64,000 nucleotides of DNA. Origin: Pontibacillus chungwhensis. GTDB lineage: Bacteria; Bacillota; Bacilli; Bacillales; BH030062. The stretch spans positions 3,968,001 to 4,032,000 of the forward strand of contig NZ_CP126446.1 in assembly GCF_030166655.1 (NCBI RefSeq). Reading direction: 5' to 3'. Under the pieces are notes generated by a model. That model was not told the origin of the DNA, made no database searches, and worked only from the letters and a program-made list of their open reading frames with translations. Shown piece by piece: positions 8,628 to 16,869 of this stretch. Each line of letters opens with the position of its first letter. Position 1 is the stretch's first letter. A program made the position numbers and the translations under genes.

Positions 8628-10526
8628 TTGTTTCGATTCTTCTATAATGGTCGACAACTCTTCCCAACGTTCCATCGCTTGTTCGAGTTGTTCTTCTAAT
8701 TGCTGCATTTCATCCATTAATTCTTGCGCACGAACGGCATCACTGCCTGTTGCAGTAATTTCAGATTGAACTTCTTCATAACGAAGCTCTAACTGTTCAA
8801 TCCGGTCCTCAATGGTATTCCATTCTTGTTGTTCATGATAGGAAAGCTTCCGGCGTTTTTGGCGCTTATGAGGAGAAGCTTTCTTTTCTTCTTTTGCCTT
8901 CTGGCGTTCCGCCGCTAATGCTTCGCCTTCTTCTTCTTTACGAACTTCAAGGTATTCCGTGTAATTCCCTTGGAATCTTCGAATACGGCTGTCTTCAAAT
9001 GCGATCAAATGATCGACTACTCGATCTAGGAAATAACGATCGTGAGAAACCGTGATGACGACGCCAGGGAAGGCATCCAAGTATTCCTCAAGGATCGTCA
9101 ACGTTTGCGTATCCAGATCATTTGTTGGCTCATCGAGCAGTAATACATTTGGTTCTTGCATTAAAACTCGCAGTAAATAAAGACGGCGACGTTCGCCACC
9201 TGAAAGCTTCGAAATATACGTCCATTGCATATAACGAGGGAACATAAATCGTTCAAGCATCTGCTCTGCGGTAATCGTATCTCCTTCAATCGTGTGGACG
9301 ACTTCCGCCTCTTCTTTAATGTATTCGACGACACGGAGTGTTTCATCCATTTCTTGATGGTCCTGTGTGTAGTAGCCGACTTTAACGGTTTGACCAGTAG
9401 AAATCTCGCCCTCATCTGGCTCAATCTTTCCTGCAATCATATTAAGGAGTGTCGTCTTCCCGCTTCCGTTCGGCCCAATAATACCAAGGCGCTCACCTGG
9501 CACAACAAGATAATTGAAATCATCAACAACCGTTTGACCTTCATAAGACTTTGTGACGCCTTCAAGTTCAAATACGTCATTGCCTAATCGGGTTGATCCA
9601 ATTGCGATATCCACTTCTCCATCTGATTTGTCCACTTTTTGATCGCGAAGTGCTTCAGCGCGGTCTTTTCGGGCTTTTTGCTTCGTGCCTCGTGCTTTCG
9701 GACCTCGTCGTAACCACTCGAGTTCTCGACGGAGCGTGTTCTGGCGCTTTTGCTCATTCGCTCTTTCAAGCTCTTCACGTTCTGCTTTTTTCTCTAAGAA
9801 CACTTCATAGTTCCCGTCATAAATGTAGAGGTTTCCTTTATCCAATTCGTAAATACGATTTGTGACACGATTTAAGAAGTAACGGTCGTGCGTTACAACT
9901 AAAAGGGAGCCTTTATATTGGCTCAGGAAGCTTTCCATCCATTCAATTGTTTCATTATCAAGGTGGTTAGTCGGCTCATCTAAAATAAGCAGATCAGCTG
10001 GCTGAATCAATGCTTTTGCGATGGCGACACGCTTCTTCTGACCACCAGATAAAGATCGAACAGGATGATCGAAATTCCGAATGCCCAATTTGGTTAAGAT
10101 CGTTTTCGCAACAGTGTTCGCTTCCCATGCGTCATGTTCATCCATTTTCTGCTGAGCTTGATAGAGGCGTTCTTGTTTCTTTTCATTCGTAGGATCTTCT
10201 TCGAGTACGCGCAATGCTTGTTCATACTGGCGCATCGTTTTCATGATCGTCGAATCGCCGTAATAGATCTGTTCAAGCACAGATAAGTCTGCTTCTAACT
10301 GAGGTTCCTGGGGCAAATACTCGATGTGGAAGTCATTCGCATGATCCATCGTCCCTTTTTCCGCGGAATCAACGCCTGCTAATACTTTCAGAAGTGTTGA
10401 TTTCCCCGTACCGTTCACCCCGATTAATCCAATACGCTCTCGTTCTGCTATGGTAAAGGAAATCTCGTTAAAGAGTTCTTTCTCGCCGTACGTTTTATAT
10501 AAATTTTCTACTGATAAAATACTCAT
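8625..10526 (-). CDS. yfmR: ABC-F family ATPase, Uup/YfmR type
   Basis: A 633-residue soluble protein with two ABC ATPase domains and no membrane segment. Domain 1: Walker A GVNGTGKST, signature RSLSGGQKKR, Walker B LLILDEPTNHLD. Domain 2: Walker A GPNGSGKTT, signature SKLSGGERRR, Walker B VLLLDEPTNDLD. The linker between them (LRRELEWLRRGPKARGTKQKAR) is the P-site tRNA interaction motif typical of Uup-type ABC-F factors, and the C-terminus after about residue 540 is a charged coiled coil. Such proteins act on ribosomes stalled in elongation. It is a single gene with its own terminator. The small ywbE gene lies just upstream on the same strand. Confidence 0.9.
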   Translation of the reverse strand: MSILSVENLYKTYGEKELFNEISFTIAERERIGLIGVNGTGKSTLLKVLAGVDSAEKGTMDHANDFHIEYLPQEPQLEADLSVLEQIYYGDSTIMKTMRQYEQALRVLEEDPTNEKKQERLYQAQQKMDEHDAWEANTVAKTILTKLGIRNFDHPVRSLSGGQKKRVAIAKALIQPADLLILDEPTNHLDNETIEWMESFLSQYKGSLLVVTHDRYFLNRVTNRIYELDKGNLYIYDGNYEVFLEKKAEREELERANEQKRQNTLRRELEWLRRGPKARGTKQKARKDRAEALRDQKVDKSDGEVDIAIGSTRLGNDVFELEGVTKSYEGQTVVDDFNYLVVPGERLGIIGPNGSGKTTLLNMIAGKIEPDEGEISTGQTVKVGYYTQDHQEMDETLRVVEYIKEEAEVVHTIEGDTITAEQMLERFMFPRYMQWTYISKLSGGERRRLYLLRVLMQEPNVLLLDEPTNDLDTQTLTILEEYLDAFPGVVITVSHDRYFLDRVVDHLIAFEDSRIRRFQGNYTEYLEVRKEEEGEALAAERQKAKEEKKASPHKRQKRRKLSYHEQQEWNTIEDRIEQLELRYEEVQSEITATGSDAVRAQELMDEMQQLEEQLEQAMERWEELSTIIEESKQ

Positions 10527-10559
10527 ATGTAGCCCTTCCTTTATCTAGACGTTTCCGGT

Positions 10560-10751
10560 TTAGTAGATCTTTTTGACGCGGCCTACTTGTCCATCTTCAA
10601 GCCTTACCTTAATGCCATGAGGATGAGAACTGGATTTCGTTAATAGATCCTTCACAATGCCGTGTGTCAATTTACCCGTTCTTTGGTCTTGTTTAAGTAC
10701 AATATCTACTTCTTTACCTGGCTGAATATCTTTTCGATTCTGTCCGTTCAT
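10560..10751 (-). CDS. ywbE: YwbE family small protein (DUF2196)
   Basis: Only 63 residues, matching the length of YwbE proteins. The visible pattern is IQPGKEVDIVLKQDQRTGKL, then GIVKDLLTKSS and HPHGIKVRLEDGQVGRVKKI, which reads like a small beta-barrel related to KOW folds. GGAGTTGCG lies upstream of the ATG. It precedes yfmR by 33 bases in the same direction, so cotranscription is likely. The function is not established; a nucleic-acid role is a guess from the fold. Confidence 0.85.
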   Translation of the reverse strand: MNGQNRKDIQPGKEVDIVLKQDQRTGKLTHGIVKDLLTKSSSHPHGIKVRLEDGQVGRVKKIY

Positions 10752-10968
10752 TTTTTCGCAACTCCCATATCTTTGTAGTATGTCTCATTATAAAGGATTT
10801 TGTGAATAAAAAACACAAGGAGAGGTCACGATCCACCTCCTGAGCACTTTTCTTTTGATCTCCACACCCCACGTGGTATAACTATATCCACGGTCATAGA
10901 CCGATACTCGCATAAATTCATGAGAGACGTTTAAACTAAGTTGCATTGACTTCAAGGAGGTTCATACA

Positions 10969-11637
10969 ATGAGTAACAAAAAAGTATTAATGGTCGTAAC
11001 CAACCATACAAAAATCACAGATGATCATAAAACAGGCCTATGGCTTGAAGAATATGCGGTTCCCTATAACGCATTCAAAGAAGCTGGATATGATGTAAAA
11101 GTTACAAGCATCCAGGGCGGAGAGGTTCCTCTTGACCCGAACAGTATTCCAGAAGAAGAAGTAAAAGAGTGGGCAGAAGCACAAGAGCAGCTTAAAGATA
11201 CCGCACAATTATCAAAAGAAGATGCGAATGGCTTTATTGGAATCTTCCTTCCAGGTGGTCATGGAACGATGTTTGACTTCCCGGAAAGTGAGACTCTACA
11301 ATATGTCCTTCAGCAACATGCTGAAAAAGGAAATGTAATTGGGTCTGTTTGTCACGGTCCAAGTGGTCTTGTAAACGCAACGTATGAAAATGGCCAACCG
11401 ATTGTTAAGGGTAAAAAAGTTACTGGTTTCACCGATTCTGAAGAAATCGGCATGAATCTAGATCAGCATATGCCTTTCATGCTTGAAACAGAATTACGAA
11501 ACAAAGGCGCTAATTTCTCTAAAGGAGAAGACTGGTCTGTCCACGCCGTACGTGATGGCAACCTAATTACTGGTCAAAACCCGATGTCTAGCGAGAGCGC
11601 GGCAGTGAAAATGGTTGAAGCGTTAAACGAAAAATAA
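10969..11637 (+). CDS. DJ-1/PfpI superfamily protein (HchA-like)
   Basis: A 222-residue class I glutamine-amidotransferase-like protein. The nucleophile elbow IGSVCHGPSGL puts Cys128 next to His129, and Glu27 in GLWLEEYAVPY completes the arrangement seen in Hsp31-like/YDR533C-type members. GIFLPGGHGTMFDFP is the conserved oxyanion-side loop. Members have been linked to methylglyoxal removal (glyoxalase III) or chaperone activity. Which applies cannot be settled from sequence. AAGGAGG precedes the ATG. The gene is monocistronic, with a terminator shared with the convergent gene downstream. Confidence 0.85.
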   Translation: MSNKKVLMVVTNHTKITDDHKTGLWLEEYAVPYNAFKEAGYDVKVTSIQGGEVPLDPNSIPEEEVKEWAEAQEQLKDTAQLSKEDANGFIGIFLPGGHGTMFDFPESETLQYVLQQHAEKGNVIGSVCHGPSGLVNATYENGQPIVKGKKVTGFTDSEEIGMNLDQHMPFMLETELRNKGANFSKGEDWSVHAVRDGNLITGQNPMSSESAAVKMVEALNEK

Positions 11638-11654
11638 ATGCAAGTAAAAAAGGA

Positions 11655-11688
11655 GCGCAGTCTGTTTTTGTACAGACTGCGCTTTTTT
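11655..11688. terminator. Bidirectional intrinsic terminator
   Basis: An 11 bp perfect stem, GCGCAGTCTGT against ACAGACTGCGC, has A residues on the left and T residues on the right. It can therefore stop both the PfpI-type gene and the convergent ABM gene. Confidence 0.85.
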
Positions 11689-11694
11689 CATACT

Positions 11695-11985
11695 TTATAG
11701 TTCTTTTACTTTATAAACGTCACGCGTTGCTACTAAATCCGCTGTGTTTTCCCGATAGGTTTTGTAATGATCGGATTCAATATGGTGATTCAATGCATCC
11801 ATGTTTTCGTACTGCTCGTGTAACACGATTGTCTCATCTTCAATGGATTTGTGCAGGTCATACTGCAAACAACCCTCTTCTTGTCTTGAAGACTGCTGAG
11901 CCTTTCTTAGCTCTTGTACCAACTGTTCTTCAGCTCCCTTTACAGGTGTGAAGATCGCTGTAATTGAAATCTTGTCCATTCTCAT
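11695..11985 (-). CDS. ABM-domain (antibiotic biosynthesis monooxygenase) protein
   Basis: About 96 residues forming one dimeric ferredoxin-like ABM domain, with the typical ITAIFTPVKGAEEQLVQELRK start, EEGCLQYDLHKS strand and ENMDALNHHIESDHYKTY helix. Related small proteins are quinol monooxygenases (YgiN type) or haem-degrading enzymes. The Asn of haem-degrading members is not evident, so the quinone or unknown-substrate type is more likely. The start is uncertain: GTG, ATG and ATG follow one another within 12 bases, and the ribosome binding site is weak. Confidence 0.78.
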   Translation of the reverse strand: MRMDKISITAIFTPVKGAEEQLVQELRKAQQSSRQEEGCLQYDLHKSIEDETIVLHEQYENMDALNHHIESDHYKTYRENTADLVATRDVYKVKEL

Positions 11986-12039
11986 CACTCGCTTTCTGTT
12001 CTAACCTGCCCTAAACCTATCACAGGCTATTCGCATTTC

Positions 12040-13386
12040 CTACAAATCCGCTTGTTTATGAGAACCTAATGGGAATTGGAGACGGAAGACCGCTCCGCCT
12101 TGTTCCCTGTTACTGACATGAATGGTACCCTGACTTCGTTCAACAATGGCTCTTGAAATGGCCAATCCAAGACCCGTTTCGCCTTCTTTCCCTTTTACGA
12201 AACGGTGGAATAGTTGTGGAAGTAGATCTTCTGGTACCCCTTCCCCATCATCCTCGATTTCTAAAACGAACTGACTCGTTTCTGCATATGCACGCAAACT
12301 TACAACAGATTTCGCATGCCTGATTCCGTTTCCGACAATATTAATCAGAGCTTGAAGCATCTTTTCTTCGTCCACGTACAACTGTTGATTATCTTCTACC
12401 GTCACCTTTAAGGAAACGCCGTTTTCCGTGGCAAGGAAATACATCCGTTCCTTCGTTTCTTCTAATAGTTGACCAGCATCCATATAATCAGGGTTGTAAA
12501 TGCCGTCTTCACTGTCTAGTTTGGCTAACAGAATAATTTCATTCACGATTTTCTTTAATCGATCGCTCTCTTTCACGATAAGATCCAGACTACGGTCGGC
12601 TGCGTCTCCTTCAAAAACTCCATCTTTTACACCTTCTGCATATCCTTGAATCGTCATCAGAGGCGTTTTTAATTCATGAGAAGCATTTTGGAAAAAGTGT
12701 TTCTGAGAGCGGATATACTGATCCAATTCTTTAGCCATATCCATTACACTCTGTTCAACCTCTCCGATCTCTCCACTCGCATTGATTCGCTTAATATCAC
12801 TGAATTGACGATTCTCAATTTTCTTCACTTCCCGCTTCAAACGACTTAACGGCGTAACCAGACGCTTCGTTAATAAGTAACTAAACAATATCGTAATCCC
12901 AATCCCAATGACGAAGACAATCATCATCCGGACAGCAAACACCGATTGAATGGCTTGAAGCTCTTCTAGAGGTGTAGCCAGGATCAATAAGTACTCTTGA
13001 CCTTGAAAGCGATAGCCAAGTTTTGACACAACATAGTTGTCTCCATTCATCTTCCGGAGTCCTTTTTGTTCATCTTTTGTTTCAAATTCAGATGCCCAGC
13101 TCCGGGCTGTTGATTCCGGAAGATTTGTCGCAAGTGGGGAGTTTTCATCAGGATCCATAATCAATATTTTATAATCATTGCTCTCAATTAAACGATTCAA
13201 CTTCCCTCTTCCAGAAGGATCTTCATATAAAAAATTTAATATTAAGTTCCCATTCGTTTGAAGCTCATCTTGCTGATCTTGAATCAAGATATCGAGTAAT
13301 AAGGAGTAGATAAAGAAAGCCGTAACCGACATGATAATGACTAACAAAGCAGTAAATGCCGCATTTAACTGATAAAGGAGCTTCAT
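12040..13386 (-). CDS. cssS: CssS-like sensor histidine kinase
   Basis: A 448-residue membrane kinase: TM helix at residues 7-32, extracytoplasmic sensor of about 120 residues, second TM at 152-173, HAMP linker to about 225, then HisKA with NASHELKTPL (His237) and HATPase_c with the N box INIVGNGIRHA and G boxes DDGEGVPED and GLGLAIS. It begins three bases after the cssR stop, so translation is coupled. The sensor region differs from B. subtilis CssS, so the name rests mainly on the partner CssR and on the adjacent htrA, which CssRS controls in B. subtilis. The expected signal is misfolded protein at the membrane-wall interface. Confidence 0.75.
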   Translation of the reverse strand: MKLLYQLNAAFTALLVIIMSVTAFFIYSLLLDILIQDQQDELQTNGNLILNFLYEDPSGRGKLNRLIESNDYKILIMDPDENSPLATNLPESTARSWASEFETKDEQKGLRKMNGDNYVVSKLGYRFQGQEYLLILATPLEELQAIQSVFAVRMMIVFVIGIGITILFSYLLTKRLVTPLSRLKREVKKIENRQFSDIKRINASGEIGEVEQSVMDMAKELDQYIRSQKHFFQNASHELKTPLMTIQGYAEGVKDGVFEGDAADRSLDLIVKESDRLKKIVNEIILLAKLDSEDGIYNPDYMDAGQLLEETKERMYFLATENGVSLKVTVEDNQQLYVDEEKMLQALINIVGNGIRHAKSVVSLRAYAETSQFVLEIEDDGEGVPEDLLPQLFHRFVKGKEGETGLGLAISRAIVERSQGTIHVSNREQGGAVFRLQFPLGSHKQADL

Positions 13387-13389
13387 AGA

Positions 13390-14088
13390 TTACGCCCCTT
13401 GTTCCCTTAAACGGTAGCCATATCCCCAAACCGTTTCAATCGGTACATCATCGAACTTCTTACGTAGCCGCTTCACTAGATCATCAACAGCTCGGTCACT
13501 TCCAAAGTAATCATCGCCCCACACTTTGTGAAGAAGTTCTTCCCGAGAAAAAGCCCGATTCGTTTGCGAGACCAGTATTTGAAGTAAGCTGAACTCCTTA
13601 GCGGTCACTTCCACCTCTTCTCCCTGCCAAAAAACTCTTCGCTCTTCAACAGAAAGCGTGAGATCTCCATTCTTCAAGGTTTGTCCGCTTCCTTCTGCAG
13701 GAGCTTCTTTATCCTGATACTTCTCCCAGCGCTTTACCATTCGATTTACACGCGCCACAAGTTCCCGAGGACTAAAAGGCTTCGTCAAATAATCATCGCT
13801 CCCAAGCTCTAACCCAAGTACTTTATCGACTTCTTCATCTCTAGCTGAAATGATTATTATCGGCACGTCTGATTCCTGACGAATTTTACTGCAAAAATCA
13901 TATCCATTCATCCCCGGAAGCATAATATCGAGCACCCATAGATCAGGAGGAGCATCCTGCCATAAATCCCAAGCTTTTTCGGCGGTATCCACACTACTGG
14001 TCTCGTAACCTTCCTTGTGTAGATAAGCTTCCACAATCTCTCGAATATGAGGATCATCTTCCACAATCCCAATCGTTGCATTCTTCAT
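13390..14088 (-). CDS. cssR: CssR-like response regulator (OmpR family)
   Basis: A 232-residue regulator with receiver domain (Glu10/Asp11/Asp12 pocket, phospho-acceptor Asp54 in LWVLDIMLPG, Lys in LTKPFSPRE) and a C-terminal winged helix. The DNA-binding part reads VWGDDYFGSDRAVDDLVKR and ETVWGYGYRL, which is strikingly like B. subtilis CssR as I remember it. AAAGGAGG precedes the ATG. First gene of the cssR-cssS operon, divergent from htrA across repeat-filled DNA, where its operators are expected. I could not pick out the operator octamers with confidence. Confidence 0.8.
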   Translation of the reverse strand: MKNATIGIVEDDPHIREIVEAYLHKEGYETSSVDTAEKAWDLWQDAPPDLWVLDIMLPGMNGYDFCSKIRQESDVPIIIISARDEEVDKVLGLELGSDDYLTKPFSPRELVARVNRMVKRWEKYQDKEAPAEGSGQTLKNGDLTLSVEERRVFWQGEEVEVTAKEFSLLQILVSQTNRAFSREELLHKVWGDDYFGSDRAVDDLVKRLRKKFDDVPIETVWGYGYRLREQGA

Positions 14089-14186
14089 GCTTCATCCTCC
14101 TTTACTCTTCATTTTCTTTTATTGTGCCATATTATAGCATGGTCGTCCTAACCTAGACTTGTTCCTTTTATGTTATCAGCTATTGG

Positions 14187-14303
14187 GGCCCTGCACGACG
14201 TGGGGGCGTTCGGTGTGGGCTATTGACGTGGCGGTCTTAGTCAGCCCTACAGGATGTAGGGTCGTTCGACGTTGGCTATTGACGTGGCGAACTTAGTCGA
14301 ACT
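14187..14303. repeat. Family D units, two in tandem
   Basis: Two related units of about 56 bp share GGCTATTGACGTGGCG (14218 and 14274) followed by CTTAGTC, and each contains a small GTAGGG-type hairpin. A third copy on the other strand lies at 30849-30912, inside a family A repeat. Confidence 0.7.
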
Positions 14304-14315
14304 TCCTTTTTACCT

Positions 14316-14458
14316 GAACCCCCGCCTTCGCTTTTCTTCGGTGTCTAGCTACGGCGGGGAGGGCCTAGCGAGATAAGCAAGCTACTTCCAGTCTGCAAGC
14401 AGACTTGCAGTAGCTTGCTTATCCGTACGGCCCTGACCACCCCCGCCTTCGCTTTTCT
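14316..14458 (-). repeat. Family B repeat upstream of htrA, with a second partial end
   Basis: In inverse orientation to the copy after natB. Its right end reads CCCCCGCCTTCGCTTTTCTT (complement of AAAAGCG), and the centre carries GATAAGCAAGCTACTTCCAG against CTTGCAGTAGCTTGCTTATC. An additional CCCCCGCCTTCGCTTTTCTT at 14318-14338 is a leftover end of another copy. Together with the family D units it fills the cssR-htrA gap. Confidence 0.75.
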
Positions 14459-14496
14459 TGTGTCTTCCACACTTTTTACACATTTGTTCCGAAGAT

Positions 14497-14524
14497 TTGC
14501 CAAAGGTAATGGTTAGAATATGAA
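14497..14524 (+). promoter_or_regulatory. Possible sigma-A promoter of htrA
   Basis: TTGCCA (14497) and TATGAA (14519) are spaced by 16 bases, about 50 bases before the htrA start and just outside the repeats. This is a weak match, offered only as the best candidate. Confidence 0.35.
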
Positions 14525-14576
14525 GTACAAGATATTTAAAGAAATCAATTTACTATATAGAAAGGTGGTTACTTGC

Positions 14577-15782
14577 ATGAATGAGCAGTTTGATAATGAA
14601 CAGGTTGAGAGGCGTCGGGATGATCAGCGTAGTTATTATGGTTGGTTAGTACGGTTTGCTTCGACTGCTTTTATTGTAACGGTATTACTTGTAGGAGGAG
14701 CTTTTGCGTTATTTAAATTGAACGTCTTGCCTCTTGAGTCGAATGTTTCTGCACAGGATTCACCAAAGAGTAACGGAGAAGGCATTACCATTGAGCAATC
14801 GAAATCGGAAGGGAACTCTTCTGATGTAGTGCAAGCTGTAAATCGGGTATCTGATGCAGTTGTGGGCGTAACGAAATATGAACAATCCCAGTTGTTTGCT
14901 GAGAATAATAAAGCTGGTACAGGTTCAGGTGTCATTTACAAGAAAGAAAACGGTGAAGCTTATATTGTGACGAATCACCACGTTATTGAGAATGCCCAAT
15001 CCATTGATGTTACGCTCAGTGACGGTGAGAAAGTAGAAGCGGAACTTTTAGGTAGTGACTCGTTAACAGACTTAGCTGTATTAAAGATTGATGCGGAACA
15101 TGTTAAGCAAGTGGCGGAATTTGGATCTTCTAGCAATCTACAAGTCGGAGAAACGGCTATTGCGATCGGGAACCCACTTGGTCTTGAATTTGCAGGATCT
15201 GTTACAAAAGGTATTATTAGTGGACTTGAACGCACAATGCCAGTTGATTTAAACAAAGATGGACGCGCTGATTATCAGACTGAAGTCATTCAAACAGATG
15301 CAGCCATCAACCCTGGTAACAGTGGCGGTGCTTTAATTAACAGTGCAGGTCAGGTAATTGGCATTAACTCTATGAAGATTGCCGAGGAAAAGGTTGAAGG
15401 CTTAGGCTTCTCTATTCCATCTGAAACGGCAAAACCTATCATTGAAGATTTAGAGAAAAACGGCGAAGTATCCCGTCCATTTATCGGCGTATCCACTATG
15501 GATCTTTCAACTGTATCTGCTTATCACATTGAAAATACACTGAAACTTCCTGGGGATATTAATGGTGGTGTCCTTGTAGCTGATGTTGAGCAAGGTTCTC
15601 CTGCCGATCAAGCTAAGCTTCAACAATATGACGTGATTGTTGGCGCAGATGATCAAGAGATCTCAAACTTAGTGGACCTACGCAAGTATATGTATGAGGA
15701 AAAAGAGGTTGGCGACTCTATGGAACTGTCCTTCTATCGTGACGGTGAGAAACAGTCAGCTACCATTACCCTATCTGAATAA
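14577..15782 (+). CDS. htrA: HtrA/DegP-type serine protease, membrane anchored
   Basis: A 401-residue quality-control protease. It has a short cytoplasmic N-terminus, one TM helix at about residues 27-48, a trypsin-like domain with the triad His135 (VTNHHV), Asp165 (LTDLAVL) and Ser249 (NPGNSGGAL), and a C-terminal PDZ domain from about 305. The start at MNEQFDNEQV follows AAAGGTGG; an ATG 57 bases upstream lacks a binding site. It degrades misfolded exported proteins at the outer face of the membrane. prsA follows 14 bases downstream, and the divergent cssRS genes are the likely regulators. It corresponds to HtrA or HtrB of B. subtilis; the paralog cannot be fixed. Confidence 0.9.
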   Translation: MNEQFDNEQVERRRDDQRSYYGWLVRFASTAFIVTVLLVGGAFALFKLNVLPLESNVSAQDSPKSNGEGITIEQSKSEGNSSDVVQAVNRVSDAVVGVTKYEQSQLFAENNKAGTGSGVIYKKENGEAYIVTNHHVIENAQSIDVTLSDGEKVEAELLGSDSLTDLAVLKIDAEHVKQVAEFGSSSNLQVGETAIAIGNPLGLEFAGSVTKGIISGLERTMPVDLNKDGRADYQTEVIQTDAAINPGNSGGALINSAGQVIGINSMKIAEEKVEGLGFSIPSETAKPIIEDLEKNGEVSRPFIGVSTMDLSTVSAYHIENTLKLPGDINGGVLVADVEQGSPADQAKLQQYDVIVGADDQEISNLVDLRKYMYEEKEVGDSMELSFYRDGEKQSATITLSE

Positions 15783-15796
15783 AAAGGAGTTTTACG

Positions 15797-16660
15797 ATGA
15801 TGAAAAAGAAAGTAATTGGATTTTGTGTGGCAGCGCTGGGAGCTTTAACGCTCTCGGCCTGCAGCAATGCCTCAGCTGATGGGGACGTAGTTGCTGAAAC
15901 CGCTAATGGAAACATTACAAAAGATGAGTTTTATAATAAGCTCGTTGATCAATACGGGGATGCTGTTCTGAAAGAAATGCTCTATGACACTGTTCTTTCA
16001 GAAGACTTCTCTGTATCTGAGAAAGAAGTCCAAGCTGAAGTGGATAAAGTGAAAGACTCTTATGGAGAACAATTCGAATCCGCTTTGCAACAGAACGGAT
16101 TCAAAGACGAAGCTCAGTTTAAAGAATTCCTAAAAACGCAACTCCAAAAAGAAAAAGCAACGACCCAGGGAGTAGAAGTAACGGATGAACAAGTAAAAGA
16201 TTACTATGAGAATATGAAGCAAGAAGTAGAAGCAAAACATATTTTAGTGGAAGATGAAAAGACAGCAAATGAAGTAATCGACAAGCTCAATAATGGCGGA
16301 GATTTTGCCGAATTAGCTAAAGAATACTCTACTGACACTAGTTCAGCTGAGAAAGGCGGAGACCTTGGCTACTTCTCAACAGGAGATATGGTCTTGCCGT
16401 TTGAACAAGCTGCCTATGATCTTGAAATCGGGAAGGTGAGCGAGCCTGTAAAATCCGATTATGGGTATCACATTATTAAAGTAACAGACAAACGAGAGAA
16501 AGAAGACACGTCATCGATCGGTACATTTGATGAGATGAAAGATCAATTAAAGACAGAGCTTCTAAATAGACAAGCGAATCCTAATGAGCTTTCTGACATT
16601 ATGAACAATGCTGAAATCAACATTAAAAATAAAGACTTAAAAGAAAAAATTTCGTTCTAA
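15797..16660 (+). CDS. prsA: PrsA foldase lipoprotein (parvulin peptidyl-prolyl isomerase)
   Basis: A 287-residue lipoprotein with the lipobox LSAC (Cys22) after a hydrophobic signal. An N-terminal SurA_N-like chaperone segment covers residues 30-135, a parvulin rotamase domain about 138-232 (EAKHILVEDE, GDFAELAKEYSTD, GGDLGYFSTGDMV, SDYGYHIIKV), and an acidic-basic tail follows. It assists folding of secreted proteins after Sec export. AAAGGAG precedes ATGATG. It follows htrA by 14 bases, so a protease and a foldase share one transcript. A hairpin terminator follows. Confidence 0.93.
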   Translation: MMKKKVIGFCVAALGALTLSACSNASADGDVVAETANGNITKDEFYNKLVDQYGDAVLKEMLYDTVLSEDFSVSEKEVQAEVDKVKDSYGEQFESALQQNGFKDEAQFKEFLKTQLQKEKATTQGVEVTDEQVKDYYENMKQEVEAKHILVEDEKTANEVIDKLNNGGDFAELAKEYSTDTSSAEKGGDLGYFSTGDMVLPFEQAAYDLEIGKVSEPVKSDYGYHIIKVTDKREKEDTSSIGTFDEMKDQLKTELLNRQANPNELSDIMNNAEINIKNKDLKEKISF

Positions 16661-16674
16661 CCTCTCCTTCAAAT

Positions 16675-16702
16675 AAAAGGGGAAGCTTGCCATTCCCCTT
16701 TT
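16675..16702 (+). terminator. Intrinsic terminator after prsA
   Basis: The stem AAAAGGGGAA/TTCCCCTTTT has an eight-base loop and lies about 15 bases after the prsA stop. Confidence 0.7.
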
Positions 16703-16817
16703 CACATAAATGAAAGAGAACGACTGGTAAAATAGATAATTTCATACCAATTCCCCCTCTATTGAGGCTGCTTCCGAATGAAAGCAGCCTCTCTTTAATG
16801 ATGTAGAGCAAAAAAGC

Positions 16818-16857
16818 GTGCCAGACACCCTTTACTCAGTTAAAGGATGTCTGGCAC
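16818..16857 (-). terminator. Terminator of the AGCS symporter built from a GTGTCTGACAC-like motif
   Basis: A 17 bp stem with one mismatch (GTGCCAGACACCCTTTA against TAAAGGATGTCTGGCAC) is followed by T residues on the minus strand. The motif recurs at 19890 and 29085. Confidence 0.75.
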
Positions 16858-16869
16858 TTGTAGTCGTTC

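Noticed and set aside
9225-9865. Plus-strand frames inside yfmR
   Set aside because: They are shadows of the well-supported ABC-F gene and have no family match or ribosome binding site.
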